Shown here: in pieces, positions 54,720 through 61,857 of the stretch
How positions within the stretch are numbered: the first letter of the stretch is position 1
Layout of the letters: each line of letters opens with the position of its first letter
Assembly: GCA_003818205.1 (NCBI GenBank)
Contig: RPRQ01000024.1
Location: 1 to 61,857, forward strand
Reading direction: 5' to 3'
DNA: 61,857 bases
Origin: Bacteroidales bacterium
GTDB taxonomy: Bacteria > Bacteroidota > Bacteroidia > Bacteroidales > Tenuifilaceae
The notes under the pieces: generated by a model
What the model saw: the letters and a program-made list of their open reading frames with translations, nothing else
Told to the model about the DNA's origin: nothing
Database searches by the model: none
Program-made: the position numbers and the translations under genes

Positions 54720-55898
54720 ATGGAGCACTTCAATTTCGATCAAATTATAGCTAGGAAGAATACTTCATGCGAAAAATATGATTTACGAGAATCAATTTTT
54801 GGCAACGAAAATGTATTACCCATGTGGGTTGCTGATATGGATTTCGCAAGCCCAGATTTCATACTCACCGCTTTAGCCTCAAGGATTAAACATCCTATTC
54901 TTGGTTACACCCATATAGATAAAACATTCACCGACACCATAGCTTGGTGGAATCAAAAACGACACAAATGGGTAATTAACCCCGACTCCATAAGCGTTTG
55001 CGCTGGTGTTGTTTCGGGGTTAAACCATGCTATACAAGCATATACACGACCTGGGGATAAGATAATTATCCAAACCCCCGTATATCATCCATTCTTCTCC
55101 ACCATTAGCAATAATGGAAGAATAATACTTCAAAATCCATTAATTGAAAAGGAGCTGAAGTACTCAATGGATTATGAAAACCTTGAAGAGCTTGCCTCAC
55201 AGGGTGCAAAAATGGTAATCATCTCCAATCCCCATAACCCGGTTGGTAGAGTTTGGGCTAAGGATGAGCTGATTAGGCTAGGCGAAATATGCTACAAGCA
55301 TAAAATACTCGTGGTTTCTGATGAGATTCATTCCGATCTGATTATCAAACCCCATAAGCATACCCCTTTCGCAAGCATTAGCGAGGCGTTCAGCATGAAC
55401 ACCGTAACTTTTGCATCAACAAGCAAAACCTTCAATCTTGCTGGGCTTTCCACTGGTCATGTCATAATACAGAATCCAGAATTACATAGTAAATTCAAAA
55501 AAGCGTTAGAATCAACCGGTGCTGGAATGGGTAATATATTCGGTTTTGAGGCGGTTAAAGCAGCATATACCCCAAAAGGTGAGCAATGGCTTGAAGAGGC
55601 TTTGGAGTATATAAAAGGTAATGCTTTGCTGGTTGAAGGGTTCATCAGCTCGAAACTGCCCAAAATAAAACTCTCAGAACTTCAAGGGACATACCTTCTA
55701 TGGCTAGATTTCAGAGGACTTGGATTAGATGATGAATCCATTTCCAATTTGCTAGTTAACAGAGCAGAGGTGGGCTTAAGCAAAGGAAGCATTTTCGGCG
55801 AGCAGGGTAAATGCTTTCAACGGATGAACATTGCATGCCCTCGAAGCACAGTACAGGAAGCGTTAGACCGTATTTATAGGGTGTTTAAAGATATTTAA
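54720..55898 (+). CDS. patB: PatB/MalY-type PLP-dependent C-S lyase
   Basis: This 392-residue fold-type I aminotransferase-like enzyme breaks the C-S bond of cystathionine or cysteine. The PLP Lys is in STSKTFNLAGL. Other markers are LPMWVADMDFASP at the N-terminus, ISNPHNPVGRVW and VVSDEIHSDL. It most resembles PatB/MalY cystathionine beta-lyases. The regulatory role of MalY is not implied. It is cytoplasmic and monocistronic. Confidence 0.9.
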   Translation: MEHFNFDQIIARKNTSCEKYDLRESIFGNENVLPMWVADMDFASPDFILTALASRIKHPILGYTHIDKTFTDTIAWWNQKRHKWVINPDSISVCAGVVSGLNHAIQAYTRPGDKIIIQTPVYHPFFSTISNNGRIILQNPLIEKELKYSMDYENLEELASQGAKMVIISNPHNPVGRVWAKDELIRLGEICYKHKILVVSDEIHSDLIIKPHKHTPFASISEAFSMNTVTFASTSKTFNLAGLSTGHVIIQNPELHSKFKKALESTGAGMGNIFGFEAVKAAYTPKGEQWLEEALEYIKGNALLVEGFISSKLPKIKLSELQGTYLLWLDFRGLGLDDESISNLLVNRAEVGLSKGSIFGEQGKCFQRMNIACPRSTVQEALDRIYRVFKDI

Positions 55899-56039
55899 TC
55901 TTTTTTTCATCTTCTTTTCAACGAAAATGATCAAAAAATAATCAATAGTGATATTTCCAGCTTTATACATTAATGGCACTCAATTGGACAATAGACAAAA
56001 AGGCTATATATTTATTATCCGAAAAACACCCGAAAAAAG

Positions 56040-57092
56040 ATGTATAAACCGATTACTATTTATTTAATCACCCTCACTCTGCTAATATTTAGCGACACTC
56101 CTAAATTATATTGTCAACCCATCGAGAACGGCTATACCTTTAATAAAGATTCTTTAAATAAGCTCAATTCGGAGCTTCGCAATGGCGATTACGGGAAAAT
56201 ATCCAGCGTACTAGTACTCTATAAATCTAAAATACTCTTTGAGCAATACTACGGATTCAACAACGCTAATTCATTACACCCAATCAGCTCAGTAACAAAA
56301 AGTGTAACATCTTTAATTACTGGAATATGTTTAGATAAGGGCTTTATCGAATCCATTGATACCCCCATTGGGAAGTACTTCCCTGAATACAAATCGGTAT
56401 TCGAGAAGGATACTATCAAAAAAAGAATTACCATTCGAAATCTGCTCAATCAAACAACCGGGATGAGATGGGATGAGTGGACAACCCACTATTCGTATGC
56501 AGGTAATTCGTTAATCGATCTAAGCCAAAGCAATATGAACTGGGTTGAAGCAACGCTAAAGCTTGATGTAGAATGCTTCCCTAGCACAAAATTCTGCTAC
56601 AATAGCGGCAACTCTCAGGTTATTGCCGAAATTCTCTATAGAGCCACAGGACATGACCTGGAATGGTTGGTAGCAAATTTCCTGTTCAACCCCCTAGGTA
56701 TTAAAACCTATCATTGGGACTCGTACCCAAATAATGGAGTTCCAGCATGGGGCGGAATTTCGCTTTCAACACGCGATATGGCTCGCATCGGCACGCTTAT
56801 TTGTAATCATGGGCGAGTGAATAATTTGCAGGTTGTGTCGAAGGAATGGATTGAAAAATCAATTTCAATGGAATCAAAAAATGGTAAAGCAGACTACGGG
56901 TTACACTGGTGGGTAAGCAAACAGCCCGATGGAAAACCTTTGATTTACGCCGCCGGATATGGCGATCAATACGTTTATATTCTCCCCGATAAAAGGGTAG
57001 TCATAGCAATCAACGGACAAAACTTCACCGACTATAAATGGACTAAAAGCATAGACGAGCTAATAAAAAGCATCTATTCTTCTATCGAATAA
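56040..57092 (+). CDS. exported serine hydrolase (class C beta-lactamase family)
   Basis: This 350-residue protein has an N-terminal signal segment and a beta-lactamase/transpeptidase-like fold. The catalytic Ser84-x-x-Lys87 is in SSVTKSVTS, the Tyr187 motif is YNSGN, and AAGYGDQ serves as the third motif. Such proteins are esterases, D-aminopeptidases or carboxypeptidases more often than antibiotic-resistance enzymes. The substrate is unknown. Confidence 0.85.
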   Translation: MYKPITIYLITLTLLIFSDTPKLYCQPIENGYTFNKDSLNKLNSELRNGDYGKISSVLVLYKSKILFEQYYGFNNANSLHPISSVTKSVTSLITGICLDKGFIESIDTPIGKYFPEYKSVFEKDTIKKRITIRNLLNQTTGMRWDEWTTHYSYAGNSLIDLSQSNMNWVEATLKLDVECFPSTKFCYNSGNSQVIAEILYRATGHDLEWLVANFLFNPLGIKTYHWDSYPNNGVPAWGGISLSTRDMARIGTLICNHGRVNNLQVVSKEWIEKSISMESKNGKADYGLHWWVSKQPDGKPLIYAAGYGDQYVYILPDKRVVIAINGQNFTDYKWTKSIDELIKSIYSSIE

Positions 57093-57269
57093 TTTAAATC
57101 ATTTCTCAGATTCGTTAAACAAATCGTTTGTATTTATTGTTTTAATAATACACCTCTCGATATAATTTGGGAGGATTGGATTACCATGAGCATAGAATAG
57201 CTATATGCAATGAATTTCAAAAGTTTTTACGTGTAACTATGCCTTATCTTATACCTAATAATAATAGCC

Positions 57270-58283
57270 ATGACAACACTTAAAACAACTTACATGGGGC
57301 TCGAACTCAAAAACCCGCTAGTAGTGGGTGCTTCGTCCCTAACTGCTGATCTTGATATACTAAAGGCTATCGAAAATGCGGGTGCTGGAGCAGTGGTATT
57401 TAAATCCCTCTTCGAGGAGCAGATTCAGCTAGAGGAGCTGGAAATGCAGAACGAGCTCGATGAATACACCGAGCGCCATGCTGAAATGACAAAGCTTTTC
57501 CCTACCCTTAAACATGCTGGTTCAAAAGAGCATTTACTAAAACTAAGAAAGGCCAAGGAGAGCTTATCAATCCCTGTTATAGCAAGTTTGAATTCGATGC
57601 ACCCCGATACCTGGCTAGAGTACGCTCTTGAGATTGAAAAAACTGGTGTTGATGGCATAGAGCTTAACTTTTATACCACCCCAAAAGACTTTGAGGTGGA
57701 AGGAAAGGTAATCGTACAATCGCAGCTCGATGTTCTACATAGCGTAAGAAAAGCGTTAAGAATTCCCGTAAGCGTTAAGCTTAGCCCATTCTATACAAAC
57801 CCTTTGGATGTGATCAAAAGAATGGATGCTAAAGAGGTTCAAAGCTTTGTGATTTTTAACCGAATGTTTCAACCCGATATTGATATTGAGAAAGAGGAGC
57901 TTATCCAATCTCTTTACCTTAGCTCAAGCAACGATTCGCGTTTGACGCTTCAATTTACAGGTTTACTATACGGAAATATTGCTGCAGATATTTGCAGTTG
58001 CTCAGGCATTATGAATGGCACCGATGCAATTAAGATACTTCTCGCCGGTGCAACAGCCTTTGAGGTGGTAAGCACCCTTTACCAGAATGGTGTTGGTCAA
58101 ATACCTATTATTCTAAAAGATATTGAAACTTGGATGAACAGCAAAGGCTACAAATCTATTGAAGACTTTAGAGGAAAGCTTGCCAAGAAAAATCTGAAAG
58201 ATCCATTCGCCTACCGTAGAGCGCAATACGTTGAAATACTTATGAGAACCAATGATATTATGCAAAAATCGAAACTAGTGTAA
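57270..58283 (+). CDS. dihydroorotate dehydrogenase-like flavoprotein, paralogue 2
   Basis: This 337-residue FMN TIM barrel is a paralogue of the 33788-34777 product. Shared features include TTYMGLELKNP at the N-terminus, TGVDGIELNFY, the VSTLYQNGVGQIPIILKDIE region and FRGKL near the end. No Fe-S domain or transmembrane anchor is present, and there is no pyrimidine gene nearby. It may oxidise or reduce another dihydro-compound. It is monocistronic with a terminator. Confidence 0.8.
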   Translation: MTTLKTTYMGLELKNPLVVGASSLTADLDILKAIENAGAGAVVFKSLFEEQIQLEELEMQNELDEYTERHAEMTKLFPTLKHAGSKEHLLKLRKAKESLSIPVIASLNSMHPDTWLEYALEIEKTGVDGIELNFYTTPKDFEVEGKVIVQSQLDVLHSVRKALRIPVSVKLSPFYTNPLDVIKRMDAKEVQSFVIFNRMFQPDIDIEKEELIQSLYLSSSNDSRLTLQFTGLLYGNIAADICSCSGIMNGTDAIKILLAGATAFEVVSTLYQNGVGQIPIILKDIETWMNSKGYKSIEDFRGKLAKKNLKDPFAYRRAQYVEILMRTNDIMQKSKLV

Positions 58284-58306
58284 TCGGTTTACAATACGAA
58301 CCTAAG

Positions 58307-58335
58307 AACTCAGTGAATCCTCTCTGAGTTTTTTT
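58307..58335 (+). terminator. terminator of the second DHOD-like gene
   Basis: AACTCAG and CTGAGTT pair around a ten-base loop and are followed by a run of seven Ts. It lies 24 bases after the stop. Confidence 0.8.
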
Positions 58336-58403
58336 AATCATTTGGTATCGGAGTTCACAAAAAGCTATTGGTTGAATACCTCGCTATTTCATTAAAGTTT
58401 AAG

Positions 58404-59750
58404 ATGTTAACCGTTAATAATCGAAGAGTTCGGGTAATAAATGAAGGCAAGATGGGTTCTGGCTCGGTTGCCTATTGGATGTCACGCGAACAACGGGTTA
58501 GTGATAGCTGGGCACTCCTTTATGCCATTGAGAGAGCAAAAGAGTTCAAACGAGGACTAGTTGTAATCTTTACATTAGCCCCTGCTTTCTCCGATGCAAA
58601 TTTAAGGCATTACGATTTTATGCTTAAAGGGTTAAGGGAGGTTGAAAAAGGACTTGCAGAGAAAGGGGTTCTATTCTCATTGCTTATGGGTGAACCATCG
58701 TCAACCCTATCGAGCTATATTATAAGTAATAATATTTCATTGCTAGTTAGCGATTTCGATCCGCTAAAAGTAAAAAGGAATTGGAAAGATAAGCTAAACC
58801 ATCTAATAAACATTCCTCATCACGAAGTGGATGCCCATAATATTGCCCCCTGTTGGATTGCCTCAGATAAGCTAGAGTTTGGGGCTTACACATTGCGCCC
58901 GAAAATAAAAAAGTATCTCCCTGAATTTTTAGATGATTACCCTGAGATCAGCAATAGCCCTATGGCTTATCAACCAGCTAATTGGGACAAGGCGCTCAGC
59001 TGGCTTAACCCTTGCAACCTTGTAAAACCTATTACATGGATTAAACCTGGTGAAAATGAAGCAAGGAATGTTCTACTTAATTTTATCAACACCGGGTTGA
59101 ATGGTTACGCCGCTCGCAGGAATAATCCCAATCTGGATGGGCAATCGAACCTATCACCTTACCTCCATTTCGGGCAGCTATCGGCTCAGCGGGTTACCAT
59201 TGAGGTGATGAAATCAGCCGCTACGGAAGAGGATAAATCGGCATTCCTAGAGGAGCTGATCGTTAGACGTGAACTATCCGATAACTTCTGCTACTATAAC
59301 CCTAACTACGATTCGCTTGAAGGGTTCCATCGCTGGGCGAAAGAAACCCATAAAGTTCATCGAAGGGACAAACGGGAGTTCAACTATTCAATAGAGGAAT
59401 TTGAGCTAGGCAAAACCCACGATCCGTTATGGAATGCAGCACAAAATGAGATGTTAATTACTGGTAAAATGCACGGATTTATGCGAATGTACTGGGCTAA
59501 AAAAATTTTGGAATGGACATCAAGCCCTGAGGAGGCTATGAGAGTAGCAATCTATCTAAACGATAAATATAGCCTTGATGGGCGCGATCCTAATGGATAT
59601 GCAGGTATTGCATGGTCAATTGGAGGGGTTCACGATAGAGCGTGGGGCGAAAGAGAAGTTTATGGAAAAATAAGATATATGAACTACAATGGGTGTAAAC
59701 GAAAGTTTGATGTGGATAGCTATATTAATAGAATGAAAGTTCTACAATAG
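58404..59750 (+). CDS. phr: class II CPD photolyase
   Basis: This 448-residue flavoprotein repairs cyclobutane pyrimidine dimers with light. The class II signatures are clear: the N-terminal VAYWMSREQRVSDSWALLYA and the C-terminal DPNGYAGIAWSIGGVHDRAW. The antenna-binding half precedes the FAD half (SNLSPYLHFGQLSAQRV). An in-frame TTG at 58368 would add twelve residues; the ATG at 58404 is preferred. A light-dependent repair gene suggests at least occasional exposure to light. Confidence 0.93.
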   Translation: MLTVNNRRVRVINEGKMGSGSVAYWMSREQRVSDSWALLYAIERAKEFKRGLVVIFTLAPAFSDANLRHYDFMLKGLREVEKGLAEKGVLFSLLMGEPSSTLSSYIISNNISLLVSDFDPLKVKRNWKDKLNHLINIPHHEVDAHNIAPCWIASDKLEFGAYTLRPKIKKYLPEFLDDYPEISNSPMAYQPANWDKALSWLNPCNLVKPITWIKPGENEARNVLLNFINTGLNGYAARRNNPNLDGQSNLSPYLHFGQLSAQRVTIEVMKSAATEEDKSAFLEELIVRRELSDNFCYYNPNYDSLEGFHRWAKETHKVHRRDKREFNYSIEEFELGKTHDPLWNAAQNEMLITGKMHGFMRMYWAKKILEWTSSPEEAMRVAIYLNDKYSLDGRDPNGYAGIAWSIGGVHDRAWGEREVYGKIRYMNYNGCKRKFDVDSYINRMKVLQ

Positions 59751-59888
59751 TTATTATATAGATTAAGCCGTTTGTGCTTCATTAATCTCATAGTATAATG
59801 GTTACAGTGTCATTTTAAAGCCAAAGAACAATAACTCCTCCCCTGCCTACGGCAGATCCCTCCATAACGGTATTGCTAAGATAGAAAA

Positions 59889-59996
59889 TACTTTCCTATC
59901 TGCAAATCAACCCTACTGGTTTAACGAGTTCCAAATACCCATTTGGTAGGAATTACTTCCTTATCTACAAATCTACCCTGATTGGGTTTAGCGGCG
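59889..59996 (+). repeat. two direct repeats of ~42 bp, 65 bp apart
   Basis: TACTTTCCTATCTGCAAATC AACCCTACTGGTTTAACGAG (59889-59928) resembles TACTTCCTTATCTACAAATC TACCCTGATTGGGTTTAGCG (59954-59993). Between them lies the small palindrome CCAAATACCCATTTGG. Upstream, CTGCCTACGGCAG at 59842 forms a short hairpin. This is the boundary between the photolyase and the accessory-like end genes. Confidence 0.6.
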
Positions 59997-60000
59997 TTTT

Positions 60001-60420
60001 TTATTTACTTAATTTTATCTTTATCAATTCCAAAATACACTCACATTGTTGCTCAGTTTTTATTTCTAATTGGATAGTTCTGCCTTCAGAAAATTTTTTC
60101 GCCTTAACAAAATCATGTTTAATAAAATCTGGTAATTCGCTTGCAATTAATTTATCAACGGCTTTATCACCCAAAGTAAAAGCTATTCTAAAATAATCTT
60201 TACAAGGTATTACAAAAAGCACATTCCTTTTTTTATTAAACATTTTTAGAATCCAACCAGACTTCTGTCCATAATATTTCCACTCTAGCGTCAAATCTCC
60301 ATAACAATCTTTAATAAAGGCTCTGATCTTTTCATGGTATTCATAAGTTCTACCCAATTCAACGGATAACATCTTATCATTGGGTTCTACCAACTTTAAA
60401 TCAAATATACTCGCTGACAT
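60001..60420 (-). CDS. DUF3788 family protein
   Basis: This 139-residue soluble protein has the DUF3788 pattern, including LGRTYEYHEKIRAFIKD, LEWKYYGQKSGWILKM and YFRIAFTLGDKA. The function is unknown. The start at 60420 (MSASIFDLK) avoids overlap with the upstream gene, whose stop is 5 bases away. The pair is AT-rich relative to most of the window, which fits accessory DNA. Confidence 0.82.
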   Translation of the reverse strand: MSASIFDLKLVEPNDKMLSVELGRTYEYHEKIRAFIKDCYGDLTLEWKYYGQKSGWILKMFNKKRNVLFVIPCKDYFRIAFTLGDKAVDKLIASELPDFIKHDFVKAKKFSEGRTIQLEIKTEQQCECILELIKIKLSK

Positions 60421-60425
60421 AGATA

Positions 60426-60899
60426 CTATTCTCTTGGATTTGACATATGAGAATGAATAATTTTCCAAGCACCCCTAATCTTTAAATATACAAATGTCCA
60501 AGAGAATTCTCCATTTATAATTCTGCCATCTGAAAGACTTAATGTTGAATTACCTGATGCTGTAAGTAGAGCTGAATTATCAGACAAAATCGTAATCTTT
60601 TTATTTGCGATATCCAACTTTTGCGAATCAATACCTTTTATCCCTTGCTTGAATCCTTCCAATAATGTAGAAAAGGAATCAAAATATATTCCATTGTCAA
60701 CAAATCCAGTTTTTAAGGAATCATTTACATTTGCAGATATATTAAATGCATCAACTGTTTCTGCTGCTTTAATGCTTTTAATAAATAAACTATCAATCTC
60801 AAAAGTAATTTTCTGTATTTGAGAATTTGCTGCATCTTGTGCTCTTAAAACATTGCATAAGGCAATCAAGGAAAATAATCCTACTGTAATTTTTTTCAT
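60426..60899 (-). CDS. exported NTF2-like (SnoaL/DUF4440-type) protein
   Basis: This 157-residue protein has a signal peptide (MKKITVGLFSLIALCNVLRA) and an NTF2-like cone fold. The C-terminal EFSWTFVYLKIRGAWKIIHS is a hallmark of such domains. It may bind a small ligand; enzymatic activity is not implied. It ends 5 bases before the DUF3788 start and probably shares its transcript. Confidence 0.78.
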   Translation of the reverse strand: MKKITVGLFSLIALCNVLRAQDAANSQIQKITFEIDSLFIKSIKAAETVDAFNISANVNDSLKTGFVDNGIYFDSFSTLLEGFKQGIKGIDSQKLDIANKKITILSDNSALLTASGNSTLSLSDGRIINGEFSWTFVYLKIRGAWKIIHSHMSNPRE

Positions 60900-60986
60900 G
60901 TTTTTAAGTTTTGATATTAAACATTCAAATTAAAAACTTTAATATGACAACCCTATGTCAGCAGGTAAAACTTTTTCTTAAAAATG

Positions 60987-61118
60987 GCCATAACGGTTGC
61001 GGCTATGCGCCGTAGGGGGCTCCGAAGCTACGTTACTATCCCCCGATAAGAAACTTGCTAAGAGAGATGAACTTCGCACTACCACTAAACCCCCTATGGC
61101 GTATGAACCGTTGTTGGG
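60987..61118. repeat. attC-like imperfect inverted repeat
   Basis: GGCCATAACGGTTGCGGCTA with TGCGCCGTAGGGGG (to 61019) faces CCCCCTATGGCGTATGAACC GTTGTTGGGC (61090-61119). About 25 bases pair; the left arm has four or five extra bases (GCGG) that would bulge. An inner GGGGG...CCCCC pair (61015-61043) adds a second stem. It lies between two small genes. It resembles the imperfect palindromes of gene cassettes, but no consensus RYYYAAC/GTTRRRY pair is certain. Confidence 0.6.
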
Positions 61119-61171
61119 CAACGTTGTGTATTTTCTCTTTAATCGCCGCAGATTCAGAAATTAACGATTAC

Positions 61172-61480
61172 TTATTTATTAAAAACCTTATCACCGCTTT
61201 GATGATTAAAAGCTGGGTGAAGGTCAAAACGAACAACACCAACTATAGCTTTATCACCAACAGCCTTAGCAACAAGAGCTGTACCGTCTGTTCCAAAACC
61301 TGCACATAATTCGATTGCCGTAATGCCGTCTTCTACTAATTGCAAAGCTACTTTTTGAGCTTCTTCATAATTTTTCACTCCAACAACCGATAGGCTTACT
61401 ATCGGAGAATTAATAGTTGCCCGATGACTGTTGCAATCGACCTCGGGGGCTATAAAAATAAATGCTACTTTTACTGACAT
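61172..61480 (-). CDS. DUF6506 family protein
   Basis: This 102-residue protein starts MSVKVAFIFIAPEVD and has DGITAIELCAGFGTDGTALV and KAIVGVVRFDLHPAFN in its middle. This matches DUF6506, a small uncharacterised family often found in accessory DNA. It has no signal peptide. GAAAGG about ten bases upstream is a plausible ribosome-binding site. It is separated from the next small gene by an attC-like hairpin. Confidence 0.8.
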   Translation of the reverse strand: MSVKVAFIFIAPEVDCNSHRATINSPIVSLSVVGVKNYEEAQKVALQLVEDGITAIELCAGFGTDGTALVAKAVGDKAIVGVVRFDLHPAFNHQSGDKVFNK

Positions 61481-61795
61481 AATCGTTTTCCTTTCATTAA
61501 ATTATTAAACATTTTGTTATTAAAATCGATTTTTATGCTGATTAAATAAATTCTATGAATTATTAGTTCTCCTCTCTTAATCAAATTACTGTTAATGCAA
61601 TTTTATATAATAGCCAACAAACCATGAAGTTGTATAAATATTAAAATCACTTTAAACGTGTCAATAAATTATCAAATTCTTTAAACTGCTATATTTTGCA
61701 ATTTTCCACGTTAGATTATTTAACTCGCACGGAATTGTCACGTCCTAAAATTAGTTGACAGTTTTTAGTTAATAATTATTTAAAGATATAAGCTT
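61481..61795. other. gene-free stretch at the window end
   Basis: These ~315 bases are AT-rich. They must include the promoter of the DUF6506 gene. I see no named element apart from the palindrome at 61796. Confidence 0.4.
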
Positions 61796-61829
61796 ATTTT
61801 CATCCCGAGACATGTCTCGGGATGAAAAT
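61796..61829. terminator. perfect 34-bp palindrome near the window edge
   Basis: ATTTTCATCCCGAGACATGT followed by CTCGGGATGAAAAT reads identically on both strands and is centred on ACATGT. With the flanking T-rich sequence it would work as a terminator in either direction. It could also be a dispersed palindromic repeat. Confidence 0.6.
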
Positions 61830-61857
61830 TTGTTTTTCCATTTTTTCGGTTTGAAAT

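Noticed and set aside
61055-61309. Open frame of 84 codons
   Set aside because: It covers the attC-like hairpin and the antisense strand of the DUF6506 gene. No protein-like features.

Overview
The window is a 61.9 kb, AT-rich piece of a Bacteroidota chromosome, most likely a Bacteroidales-type anaerobe or microaerophile. The evidence is the combination of a complete MoxR/Bat (aerotolerance) operon, a Na+-pumping methylmalonyl-CoA decarboxylase operon, DUF4301 and SiaC/DUF1987 proteins, an FprA flavodiiron protein, and many TAnnTTTG (-7) promoter elements with weak Shine-Dalgarno sequences. I saw no rRNA, tRNA, CRISPR array, prophage or intact insertion sequence. About 60 protein genes are supported.

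Layout. 0.7-5.3 kb: methylmalonyl-CoA epimerase followed by the four subunits of the Na+-translocating decarboxylase (propionate end of the succinate pathway). 5.3-7.5 kb: galE and a secreted Cys-type glutathione peroxidase. 7.6-16.4 kb: a nine-gene operon on the minus strand in the order moxR, secreted small protein, DUF58, membrane protein, batA, batB, batC, batD, batE. batE carries an in-frame TAG where its SH3-like domain should have a Trp. 16.7-24.9 kb: truA, DUF4301, two thioesterases, a cupin, an LVIVD lipoprotein with a barrel lipoprotein partner, and a Pit phosphate transporter. 25-31 kb: flavodiiron protein, phosphofructokinase, class II aldolase, an acyloxyacyl-hydrolase-like barrel and a DUF3108 protein. 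31-44 kb: ComA-like phosphosulfolactate synthase, a large TPR protein, a dihydroorotate-dehydrogenase-like enzyme, dapA, ligA, an RSH ((p)ppGpp) protein whose hydrolase site is degenerate, a rhodanese, a ParA/small-partner pair and CvfB. 44-53 kb: FtsX-type permease with a DUF6624 protein, ExbB/ExbD, YceI, a Dam-type methylase convergent with two small genes, and a DMT-family protein. 53-60 kb: SiaC-like protein, PatB/MalY lyase, serine hydrolase, a second DHOD-like paralogue and a class II photolyase. 60-61.9 kb: three small accessory-looking genes around an attC-like imperfect inverted repeat.

How the genes work together. Central carbon and energy flow is represented by PFK, aldolase, GalE and the decarboxylase sodium pump. 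Envelope functions are represented by the Bat complex, ExbBD, several barrels and lipoproteins, and the FtsX permease. Oxygen and stress handling is represented by FprA, glutathione peroxidase, Bat, RSH and photolyase.

The least ordinary content is between genes. Many gaps hold dispersed, decayed repeat modules: a ~140 bp family ending in TGCTGAATAGTTAC, a ~160 bp family, a MITE-like 217 bp element with 23 bp terminal inverted repeats, and several unrelated-looking G/A-rich modules (CACAGAGG-, CGCAAAG-, CACATAGG-type) that share a roughly 10-nt internal period and often occur as facing inverted pairs. No clearly new multi-gene system was found. The best leads are these repeats, the batE nonsense codon, the degenerate RSH site and the attC-like element.
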